8,351 nt of DNA from an uncultured Porphyromonadaceae bacterium. Its GTDB lineage: Bacteria; Bacteroidota; Bacteroidia; Bacteroidales; Muribaculaceae. The stretch covers positions 1-8,351 of the forward strand of contig UQKE01000064.1 of the NCBI GenBank assembly GCA_900541555.1, given 5' to 3'. Shown here piece after piece: positions 1 through 6,297 of the stretch. A program made the translations under genes and the position numbers. The notes under the pieces are model-generated. The model ran no database searches. It saw only the letters and a list, made by a program, of their open reading frames with translations, and was not told the DNA's origin. Every line of letters starts with the position of its first letter. The first letter of the stretch is position 1.

Positions 1-56
1 GGAAGAACAATTTCAAACAAGTTTGATTGTTCTTCACTCGGCTTTCACTATCTTTC
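1..56 (+). repeat. Upstream copy of a promoter-bearing direct repeat (cut by window edge)
   Basis: This segment matches 77-132 with four differences in 56 bases, at an offset of 76 bases. It holds the palindrome CAAACAAGTTTG (14-25), flanked by AACAAT (6-11) and ATTGTT (26-31), and ends in TATCTTTC (49-56). That end is one base off the Bacteroidota -7 consensus TAnnTTTG. The unit probably starts before the window, so further copies may lie upstream. Confidence 0.85.
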
Positions 57-132
57 AATAAGAAAGGAGGCGCCTCGGAATAACAATTTCAAGCAAGCTT
101 GATTGTTCTTCACTCGGCTTTCACTATCTTTG
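57..132 (+). repeat. Full 76-bp copy of the promoter-bearing repeat, next to pdxA
   Basis: This second copy begins with a spacer containing the 10-bp palindrome GAGGCGCCTC (67-76). It continues with the same body as copy 1. Its core palindrome reads CAAGCAAGCTTG (90-101), so the A17/T22 pair of copy 1 has become G93/C98 and pairing is kept. AACAAT (82-87) and ATTGTT (102-107) form an outer stem. The unit ends in a perfect TATCTTTG (125-132). Bases 58-83 align without gaps to 8151-8176 of the array at the other end of the window, so both belong to one repeat family. Confidence 0.85.
103..132 (+). promoter_or_regulatory. Candidate -33/-7 promoter of the pdxA-inositol operon
   Basis: TTG at 103-105 is followed by 19 bases and TATCTTTG at 125-132, a good match to the Bacteroidota housekeeping-sigma pattern. 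Transcription would start near 137-140, leaving a leader of only about 11-15 bases before the ATG at 151. The -33 element lies in the right arm of the repeat's outer stem, so whatever recognises that palindrome would sit directly on the promoter. No other promoter-like sequence is seen between here and the start codon. Confidence 0.7.
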
Positions 133-150
133 CATATTAAAAATTTACTC

Positions 151-1269
151 ATGGACAACAAAAAAATACGTGTCGGCATCACCCATGGCGACACCAACGG
201 AATAGGATACGAAATAATCATCAAAACATTGGGCGATTCCGGCATTGCCGAGCTTTGCACGCCAATCGTCTACGGCTCGTCGAAAGCCTTGTCGTACCAC
301 CGCAAAGCGCTCGACATCCCGGGGGTGAACTTCAACATGATTGCCCGCGCCGAAGAAGCCATCGACGGCGCAAACAACCTCGTGGAAGTGCTCGACGGAG
401 AAACGAAAATCGAACTTGGCACGGCGTCGGACGTTGCCGGCAAAGCTGCCTTTGCTTCCTTGAAACGCGCAACCGAAGATTTGCGCAACGGCATCATCGA
501 CGTGCTTGTCACCGCTCCCATCAACAAATATTCAATACAAAGCGACGAATTCCAATTCCATGGACACACGGAATACCTCGAAAAGAAAATCGGAGAGGGC
601 AACAAGGCACTGATGATTCTTTGCAACGACGATTTGCGAATAGCACTCGTCACGACACATCTGCCAATAAAGGACGTGCCGGCGGCAATCACCAAAGATG
701 CCATTCTTGAAAAAATCAGCATCTTCAACGAATCGCTGACCAAAGATTTCGACATCCTCAAACCGCGCATCGCCGTGCTTGCGCTCAATCCCCATGCCGG
801 CGACAACGGGCTGATCGGTACGGAAGAACGCGACATCATCTCTCCCGCCATAGAAGAAGCCTATGCCAACAAAATCCTCGCGTTCGGCCCTTACGCAGCC
901 GACGGATTTTTTGGAGCCGAGCAATACAAGTACTTCGATGGCGTGCTCGCCATGTACCACGACCAAGGCTTGGCACCATTCAAGGCCATTGCCATGGGCA
1001 ACGGCGTGAACTTCACCGCCGGACTGCCCTACGTGCGCACATCGCCCGACCACGGCACAGGATTCGACATCGTAGGGAAAAACCTTGCCGACCCGTCTTC
1101 GTTCCGCACGGCAATCTACAAAGCCATCGACATTTTCCGCAATCGCGCAGCTTACCAAAAAATGCATGCCAATCCTTTGCGCAAACAATATGTCGACAAG
1201 AGCGGCGACAAAGAAGTGCTCGACTTGACGAAAGACGACGGAGACGACACGGAAATACTCAACAATTAA
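151..1269 (+). CDS. pdxA: 4-hydroxythreonine-4-phosphate dehydrogenase (PdxA)
   Basis: PdxA oxidises 4-phosphohydroxy-L-threonine with NAD(P), in the cytoplasm, in the DXP-dependent route to pyridoxal phosphate. The 372-residue product has the family signatures: HGDTNGIGYE (12-21), TAPINK (121-126), HGHTE (137-141), VTTHLP (167-172), LNPHAGDNG (212-220), YHDQGLAPFK (269-278) and RTSPDHGTGFDI (296-307). H170, H215 and H270 correspond to the three metal-binding histidines of E. coli PdxA (166, 211 and 266), with a constant +4 offset. The ATG at 151 is chosen because PdxA homology begins a few residues after it. A TTG-initiated extension from 103 would read through the promoter. No Shine-Dalgarno is visible, as is usual in this phylum. 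It is first in the operon, 11 bases before the nucleotidyltransferase. B6 synthesis has no obvious link to inositol lipids, so the pairing may simply share a promoter. Confidence 0.96.
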   Translation: MDNKKIRVGITHGDTNGIGYEIIIKTLGDSGIAELCTPIVYGSSKALSYHRKALDIPGVNFNMIARAEEAIDGANNLVEVLDGETKIELGTASDVAGKAAFASLKRATEDLRNGIIDVLVTAPINKYSIQSDEFQFHGHTEYLEKKIGEGNKALMILCNDDLRIALVTTHLPIKDVPAAITKDAILEKISIFNESLTKDFDILKPRIAVLALNPHAGDNGLIGTEERDIISPAIEEAYANKILAFGPYAADGFFGAEQYKYFDGVLAMYHDQGLAPFKAIAMGNGVNFTAGLPYVRTSPDHGTGFDIVGKNLADPSSFRTAIYKAIDIFRNRAAYQKMHANPLRKQYVDKSGDKEVLDLTKDDGDDTEILNN

Positions 1270-1280
1270 CACATCCGAAC

Positions 1281-1985
1281 ATGAATTATGCCATCATAGC
1301 CGCAGGCGAAGGCTCCCGCCTTGCCAAAGAGGGAATTGCCAAGCCCAAACCATTGGTCGATCTCAACGGCGAACCAATGATCGGGCGGCTCATCAACCTG
1401 TTTCTCCGCTGCAACGCCGAGAGCATCAGCATCATCGTCAACGAGGAAATGACGGAAGTGCGCAGCTATCTCGAAAGCCTCACATTGCCGGTGCCGTTCA
1501 ACCTCGTCGTGAAGTCTACGCCGAGTTCGCTGCACAGCTTCTACGAATTGTCGCGCGTCATGCCTGCCGGCAAATTCTGCCTCACAACTGTCGACACCAT
1601 CTTTCGGGAAAACGACTTCCGCGCTTACATCAAAGCTGCCGAAGCAGCAACCGATTGCGACGGCATGATGGCCGTCACCGACTACATCGACGACGAGAAA
1701 CCGCTTTACGTGGACACCGACGCCAAAATGAACATCACGGCATTTCGCGATGCCCGATACGACGGCGCCCGATACATCTCCGGCGGCATTTACGCATTGG
1801 GCGGACGGGCCGTCGGCGTGCTCGAAGAATGCATGGAAAAAGGCATCTCCCGAATGCGAAACTTCCAACGCGCATTGGTCGATGCCGGACTTCGACTGAA
1901 AGCATATCCCATGGGGAAAATCCTTGATGTCGACCACGCAGAAGACATCCGGAAAGCAGAAGAATTCATAAACGGAACCGATTAA
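1281..1985 (+). CDS. Nucleotidyltransferase of the sugar-phosphate / inositol-phosphate type
   Basis: This 234-residue protein has the N-terminal signature of GT-A-fold NTP transferases: AAGEGSRL (7-14) followed by KPKPLV (21-26). These bind the nucleotide triphosphate and phosphate. D105 in LTTVDTIF is the likely metal-binding aspartate, and ILDVDHAEDI (214-223) resembles the C-terminal 'DVDTPEDL' element of the fold. Such enzymes join CTP, UTP, GTP or dTTP to a phosphorylated alcohol or sugar. The substrate cannot be read from sequence. Its place beside a CDP-alcohol transferase and an inositol-phosphate synthase makes a CTP:inositol-1-phosphate cytidylyltransferase activity conceivable, but MobA-like or other sugar-phosphate activities remain possible. 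The length suits a single catalytic domain. It lies 11 bases after pdxA and 13 bases before the ATP-grasp gene, so it should be co-transcribed with both. Confidence 0.88.
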   Translation: MNYAIIAAGEGSRLAKEGIAKPKPLVDLNGEPMIGRLINLFLRCNAESISIIVNEEMTEVRSYLESLTLPVPFNLVVKSTPSSLHSFYELSRVMPAGKFCLTTVDTIFRENDFRAYIKAAEAATDCDGMMAVTDYIDDEKPLYVDTDAKMNITAFRDARYDGARYISGGIYALGGRAVGVLEECMEKGISRMRNFQRALVDAGLRLKAYPMGKILDVDHAEDIRKAEEFINGTD

Positions 1986-1998
1986 ACCAGAAACCGAC

Positions 1999-2868
1999 AT
2001 GTCTGAAATCATAATTGCCGGAATCATGAGAGCCGGCGCCTATTCGCCAAACCACATCGGAAACGATGCCGCCATATTCAATGCGACTGCCGACCAGTTG
2101 CGCAAACGCGGCTGTGCAGTAAACATTTACAGCGAAGACCAATTCAACAAAGTGCTTGTAAAGGAACGCATCATCCTCAACATGTGCCGCGAGCAAGCGT
2201 CCATCAAACGATTGCAACAACTGGAAGACGACGGCTGCATCGTCGTCAATTCCGGCTACGGCATTGAAAACTGCACGCGCGAACGCATGACCCGCATCCT
2301 GCTCGGCAACAATATCCCATACCCCGACAGTGTCATCGTCAACACCGACGAAGCTGTCGTCGACCGCCTGAAACAAGCGGGCATCAACAATTGCTGGATC
2401 AAACGCGGCGACTTCCACGCCATGCACAAAGAAGACGTGAGCTATGTGCGCCATGCAGAGGAAGCGCAAGAAGTGTTGCAAGAATACTTCTACCGAGGCA
2501 TCCGGCGAGCCGTCATCAACCGCCATTTAGTAGGCGATCTCATCAAATTCTACGGCATGCGCGGATCGACGTTCTTCTATTGGTTCTACCCCTTCGACGA
2601 CGGCCACAGCAAATACGGGCTGGAAGCCATCAACGGCAAATCGAAAGGGTTGGATTTCGACATCGAGCAACTCGAAAAAATCTGCGCCGACGCGGCCGAA
2701 GCCCTCGGCGTTGACATCTACGGCGGCGACTGCATCATTTCTCCCACAGGCGAAATACGCATCATCGACTTCAACGACTGGCCCAGTTTCGCGCCTTGCC
2801 GCAACGAAGCCGCCCCCTTCATCGCCAAATGCGTGCTTAAACTCATCAAAAACAAATTAAAACAATAA
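1999..2868 (+). CDS. ATP-grasp enzyme, possibly ITPK-like
   Basis: The 289-residue protein has an ATP-grasp C-terminus. GVDIYGGDCII (237-247) is followed by TGEIRIIDFNDWPSF (250-264), which supplies D244, D257 and N259 as probable Mg-ATP ligands. K135 in CWIKRGD may be the ATP-binding lysine of the central domain. No signal peptide or membrane segment is seen, so it should be cytoplasmic. ATP-grasp proteins are mostly ligases that activate a carboxylate (RimK, D-Ala-D-Ala ligase type). The fold also includes inositol-phosphate kinases (ITPK), whose end region, as I remember it, runs G-x-D-x-I-I, T-G, V-I-D-I-N-x-F-P-G-Y and resembles this one. Given inositol enzymes in the same operon, phosphorylation of an inositol or lipid head group is a reasonable hypothesis, not an assignment. 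The gene starts 13 bases after the nucleotidyltransferase and ends 3 bases before the phosphatidyltransferase, which argues for a shared pathway. Confidence 0.85.
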   Translation: MSEIIIAGIMRAGAYSPNHIGNDAAIFNATADQLRKRGCAVNIYSEDQFNKVLVKERIILNMCREQASIKRLQQLEDDGCIVVNSGYGIENCTRERMTRILLGNNIPYPDSVIVNTDEAVVDRLKQAGINNCWIKRGDFHAMHKEDVSYVRHAEEAQEVLQEYFYRGIRRAVINRHLVGDLIKFYGMRGSTFFYWFYPFDDGHSKYGLEAINGKSKGLDFDIEQLEKICADAAEALGVDIYGGDCIISPTGEIRIIDFNDWPSFAPCRNEAAPFIAKCVLKLIKNKLKQ

Positions 2869-2871
2869 CCG

Positions 2872-3813
2872 ATGGAAATCAACAACAAAAAAGTCTCTTA
2901 CAAAGACACGTTGAAGTCGATGGACACCGAAGAAACAATCGACTTGTGCTTCTATCGCCCCATCGGTTACATGTGGGCTGTGCTCTGCGCCAAAGCAGGC
3001 ATCAAGCCAAACGCCATCACCATCGCGTCCATATTCATCGGAATCGCGGCAGGCGTGCTTTTCTATTTCGACGAGCTGTGGATCAACGTCGTCGGAATGC
3101 TTATGCTCGTGTGGGCAAACTCTTTCGATTCCGCCGACGGGCAATTGGCCAGAATGACGGGGCAATATTCCCGCCTCGGCAGGATCCTCGACGGATTGAG
3201 CGGCGACTTTTGGTTTGTAACCATCTATTTTGCCATTTGCTTCCGCGTCAACGCCACAAGCGAATTTTTCGGCGACTACCCGTGGCTCATCTGGGTCATC
3301 GCCATCGCTGCCGGCGCTTGCCATGCCAAGCAAGCCGCTGCCGCCGACTACTACCGCCAATTCCATTTATATTTCCTCAAAGGCAAAGAAGGCAGCGAAC
3401 TCGACAGCGTCGAGCAAATCGACAAAGCCTATGCCGAAATGAAATGGAAAGGCAATTTCTGGAAAAAGACAGTCACATTCTTCTATCGCAACTACACGGC
3501 CAACCAAGAAGTGCTCACGCCGAACATGCAAAAACTTCGCCGCGAGCTGAAAAAACGATTTGGCGAAGAGGAAATTCCCCAATCGTTTCGCGACGCATTC
3601 CGCGCCGGCAGCAAACCGCTGATGAAATACACCAATTGGCTGTCGTTCAACCTGCGCTGCATCGCGCTTTTCTGCGCCCTGTTCGCACGAATGCCGTGGC
3701 TTTATTTCGCCTTCGAACTGATCGTGCTGAACGCCATGTTGGTCTACATGATGTGGCGACACGAAAAAATGTGCCGCGCCTTCACAATCGAATTGCAAAA
3801 TGGAAAATACTGA
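2872..3813 (+). CDS. CDP-alcohol phosphatidyltransferase, probable phosphatidylinositol-phosphate synthase
   Basis: This inner-membrane enzyme should transfer a phosphatidyl group from CDP-diacylglycerol to an alcohol, here most likely inositol-1-phosphate, to give phosphatidylinositol phosphate. The 313-residue protein carries the family motif at 86-112: D86-x2-D89-G90-x2-A93-R94-x8-G103-x3-D107. The last aspartate is one position late (D112, giving D-x4-D rather than D-x3-D). The preceding GIKPNAITIAS (43-53) matches the usual G-x-(T/K)-P-N-x-(I/L)-T entry to the first helix. Hydrophobic segments lie at roughly 48-65, 69-83, 113-125, 136-150, 258-272 and 275-294. A polar, lysine-rich stretch of about 100 residues (153-255) separates the fourth and fifth, making the protein much longer than the usual 200-residue members. 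The inositol assignment rests on the MIPS and phosphatase neighbours. Its last 14 bases overlap the HAD gene, implying coupled translation. Confidence 0.9.
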   Translation: MEINNKKVSYKDTLKSMDTEETIDLCFYRPIGYMWAVLCAKAGIKPNAITIASIFIGIAAGVLFYFDELWINVVGMLMLVWANSFDSADGQLARMTGQYSRLGRILDGLSGDFWFVTIYFAICFRVNATSEFFGDYPWLIWVIAIAAGACHAKQAAAADYYRQFHLYFLKGKEGSELDSVEQIDKAYAEMKWKGNFWKKTVTFFYRNYTANQEVLTPNMQKLRRELKKRFGEEEIPQSFRDAFRAGSKPLMKYTNWLSFNLRCIALFCALFARMPWLYFAFELIVLNAMLVYMMWRHEKMCRAFTIELQNGKY

Positions 3814-4519
3814 CAAAATCAAAGGCGTCATTTTCGACTATGGCGGCACAATCGACAGCCGCGGAGTGCATTGGAGCGAAATCATCTGGGATGGCTATCG
3901 CGACGCTTCCATTCCTGTCGGCAAAGAGCAATTCCGGGAATGCTACGTATATGCCGAACGGGAATTGGCTCGCACGCGCCACATTTTGCCGCAACACAAT
4001 TTCTTCGACTTGTTGCTCATCAAAATGCGCATCGAATTAAACTACTTGCGCGACAACAACTTCATCCCTGACGAATTTCCCATCGAAGAAAACGCCCGCA
4101 AAATTGCCGATTATTGCTACCGCCAAGCAAAAAACGCCATAGAAGAAGCCCGCCCTACGCTCGAATTTGTAGGCCGACGCGTGCCAATGGTGCTCGTAAG
4201 CAATTTCTACGGAAACATTGAAACCGTTTTGGCCGACTTCGACCTGCTGAAATATTTCCCAAAAATCATAGAAAGCGCCGTCGTCGGCATCCGGAAGCCC
4301 GACCCACGCATCTTCCGGCTGGGAGTAGACGCGCTCGGGTTGCCACCGAAAGAAATTTTAGTTGTCGGCGACAGCCTGAAAAAAGACATCCTTCCGGCCG
4401 AATCCATCGGTTGCCGCACGGCATGGCTGAAAGGGAAAGGATGGACAGCGGAAGAAGATGCCGCCACGCATCCTTCCATGATTCGCAAACTGAACGAAAT
4501 CGAAAATTACTTCGTTTAG
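3800..4519 (+). CDS. HAD-superfamily phosphatase, candidate phosphatidylinositol-phosphate phosphatase
   Basis: The 239-residue cytoplasmic protein has all four HAD loops. They are IFDYGGTID (11-19, nucleophile D13), VLVSNF (131-136, S134/N135), GIRKPDP (163-169, K166) and VVGDSLKKDI (188-197, D191 and D196). The helical cap lies between about 25 and 118. The residue two after the nucleophile is G15, where most HAD phosphatases have the acid/base aspartate. YihX-type sugar phosphatases also lack it, so phosphatase activity is not excluded. In this operon the natural job is removing the phosphate left on the inositol ring after the preceding transferase acts. A small-molecule substrate such as inositol-1-phosphate is an alternative. 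The ATG at 3800 lies inside the end of the transferase gene (14-base overlap), and the homology begins directly after it. No terminator is visible after the TAG. Confidence 0.9.
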   Translation: MENTDKIKGVIFDYGGTIDSRGVHWSEIIWDGYRDASIPVGKEQFRECYVYAERELARTRHILPQHNFFDLLLIKMRIELNYLRDNNFIPDEFPIEENARKIADYCYRQAKNAIEEARPTLEFVGRRVPMVLVSNFYGNIETVLADFDLLKYFPKIIESAVVGIRKPDPRIFRLGVDALGLPPKEILVVGDSLKKDILPAESIGCRTAWLKGKGWTAEEDAATHPSMIRKLNEIENYFV

Positions 4520-4631
4520 ATTTATTTACATATAACAGTCATTTAGGGTCGTAATTTATAATTAATTAACTATCACCACACCTTTTTACCAATATTTGTC
4601 CATTACAGGACAGTTATTTATTTAAATTAAA

Positions 4632-4662
4632 TTTCGTTTTCGCGAAATACGACGTACTTTTA
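4632..4662 (+). promoter_or_regulatory. Candidate promoter of the inositol-phosphate synthase gene, with internal palindrome
   Basis: TTTC (4632-4635), 19 bases, then TACTTTTA (4655-4662) approximates the Bacteroidota -33/-7 pattern with the last base of each box changed. Transcription from here would start near 4668, giving a leader of about 50 bases. The perfect palindrome TTTCGCGAAA (4638-4647) sits between the boxes, where a bound repressor would block polymerase. Further upstream is TGTCC-N6-GGACA (4597-4612). The rest of the 200-base gap (4520-4719) is AT-rich and shows no hairpin terminator, so read-through from the upstream operon is also possible. Confidence 0.5.
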
Positions 4663-4719
4663 CGCCGAATTTCTCATTACGGAAATAAATATTTAATCAC
4701 GAAATACATTTCAAGAAAA

Positions 4720-6027
4720 ATGGAAAACTGCAAAGTAAAAAAAGCCGAAGGCAAATTGGGAGTCCTTGTCGTAGGGCTCGGTGCCGTTTCTACAACATTC
4801 ATGACCGGCGTATTAATGGTTCGCAAAGGCTTGGCGAAACCGGTCGGCTCGATGACACAGTATGACAAAATCCGTGTAGGCCGCGGAAAAGACAAAAAAT
4901 ACCTGCACTACAACGAAATCGTCCCGATGGCAGATTTGAACGATATCGTATTCGGCGCTTGGGACGTTTATCCCGCCAACGCTTACGAATCGGCCATCAA
5001 CGCCGAAGTGTTGAAAGAAAAGGACATTGAGCCGGTGAAAGACGAATTGGTGAAAATCGTCCCGATGAAAGCCGCTTTCGACCGCAACTATGCGAAACGC
5101 CTCGATGGCGACAACGTCAAAAAATGCGCAAACCGCTGGGACATGATGGAACAAATCCGCGAAGACATCCGCAACTTCAAGAAAGCTAACAATTGCAGCC
5201 GTTTGGTAGTTCTGTGGGCAGCTTCGACAGAAATCTACGTTCCCGTCGATGAAAAGACCCACGGCTCGCTTGCCGCTCTCGAAGCTGCAATGAAAGCCGA
5301 CGACAAAGAACACATCGCTCCGTCGATGTGCTACGCATACGCAGCCCTCTCCGAAGGAGCACCTTTCATCATGGGCGCACCGAACACCACTGTCGACATT
5401 CCCGCCATGTGGGAATTGGCAGAAAAGACAAAAATGCCAATCGCAGGAAAAGACTTCAAGACGGGACAAACTTTGGTTAAATCCGGTTTTGCTCCGATCA
5501 TTGGCACTCGCTGCTTGGGATTGTCCGGATGGTTCTCAACAAACATTTTGGGCAACCGCGACGGACTTGTGCTCGACGAGCCGGCCAACTTCCACACGAA
5601 AGAAGTTAGCAAACTCTCCACGTTGGAGTCGATCCTCGTTCCGGAAAACCAACCTGACCTCTACAAGGATTACTACCACAAAGTGCGTATCAACTACTAT
5701 CCTCCGCGCAACGACAACAAAGAAGGTTGGGACAACATCGACATCTTCGGCTGGATGGGCTATCCGATGCAAATTAAAATCAACTTCCTTTGTCGCGATT
5801 CCATCCTTGCAGCTCCGCTCTGCCTCGACCTCGTGTTGCTCAGCGACTTGGCTGCACGCGCAGGTCGCTATGGCACACAACGCTTCTTGAGCTTCTTCCT
5901 CAAAAGCCCGATGCACGACTATACGCAAGGAGAAGTGCCCGTCAACCACCTCTTCCAACAATATGTCATGCTCAAAAACGCATTGCGCGAAATGGGCGGC
6001 TACGAAGCAGACGAAGAAATCGATTAA
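4720..6027 (+). CDS. myo-Inositol-1-phosphate synthase (MIPS)
   Basis: MIPS converts glucose-6-phosphate to inositol-1-phosphate by an NAD-dependent oxidation, aldol cyclisation and reduction, and is the committed step of inositol synthesis. The 435-residue protein opens with a Rossmann element, VLVVGLGAVSTT (15-26). It contains family signatures APNTTVDIP (220-228), GKDFKTGQT (243-251, with probable catalytic lysines), STNILGNRDG (273-282) and the C-terminal substrate region KINFLCRDSILAAPLCLDL (353-371). It is shorter than eukaryotic enzymes of over 500 residues and longer than the roughly 360-residue actinobacterial ones. No signal peptide or membrane segment is present. The ATG at 4720 follows an AAGAAAA stretch and is the first methionine before the Rossmann strand. 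It is set apart from the upstream operon by 200 bases and its own promoter, so it may be separately controlled. Bacteroides genes of this type are commonly called MIPS; I leave the symbol blank because usage varies (ino1). Confidence 0.96.
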   Translation: MENCKVKKAEGKLGVLVVGLGAVSTTFMTGVLMVRKGLAKPVGSMTQYDKIRVGRGKDKKYLHYNEIVPMADLNDIVFGAWDVYPANAYESAINAEVLKEKDIEPVKDELVKIVPMKAAFDRNYAKRLDGDNVKKCANRWDMMEQIREDIRNFKKANNCSRLVVLWAASTEIYVPVDEKTHGSLAALEAAMKADDKEHIAPSMCYAYAALSEGAPFIMGAPNTTVDIPAMWELAEKTKMPIAGKDFKTGQTLVKSGFAPIIGTRCLGLSGWFSTNILGNRDGLVLDEPANFHTKEVSKLSTLESILVPENQPDLYKDYYHKVRINYYPPRNDNKEGWDNIDIFGWMGYPMQIKINFLCRDSILAAPLCLDLVLLSDLAARAGRYGTQRFLSFFLKSPMHDYTQGEVPVNHLFQQYVMLKNALREMGGYEADEEID

Positions 6028-6051
6028 TTTCAACAAGAATCTGAGCATATC

Positions 6052-6092
6052 GACGAGCGGAAGCCTTCTCAGGACTCCGCTCGTCTCTTTTT
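6052..6092 (+). terminator. Intrinsic terminator after the MIPS gene
   Basis: GACGAGCGGA (6052-6061) pairs perfectly with TCCGCTCGTC (6076-6085) across a 14-base loop. CCT (6064-6066) and AGG (6071-6073) can add a small inner stem. TCTTTTT (6086-6092) follows at once. It begins 25 bases after the stop codon. A 10-bp GC-rich stem plus a T run is a textbook Rho-independent terminator and marks the end of the inositol transcription unit. Confidence 0.92.
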
Positions 6093-6297
6093 ACCCAAAT
6101 TGACATTACAACAACTGCAAATCAGCCATTAGAAACTTAAAGCGCACAGCAGCAATTTAGCGAAAATAAAAATACAGAACACGTTGACTTGCGGCTAACG
6201 TGCCTGCCGAAAGCTGAAATGTAGCGGCTCTTAGAATCACAACTTTTCTACTTAGACATTTAGACATTATAACTTTGCAGCTGACATGTAGCAATGT

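Noticed and set aside
103..150. A 16-residue N-terminal extension of PdxA starting at TTG 103
   Set aside because: It would translate the promoter and repeat, and PdxA homology begins just after the ATG at 151.
532..1272. Long open frame on the minus strand opposite pdxA
   Set aside because: It is antisense to a clear PdxA, matches no family I know, and reflects the codon bias of the real gene.
1266..2027. Minus-strand frame opposite the nucleotidyltransferase
   Set aside because: It is His/Val/Phe-rich shadow translation of a well-supported plus-strand gene.
2946..4040. 364-codon plus-strand frame overlapping the transferase and HAD genes
   Set aside because: It is Arg/His/Pro-rich and frame-shifted relative to two proteins with intact motifs, so it is an out-of-frame shadow.
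4813..5469. Minus-strand frame inside MIPS
   Set aside because: It is antisense to a strongly conserved enzyme with no recognisable domain.
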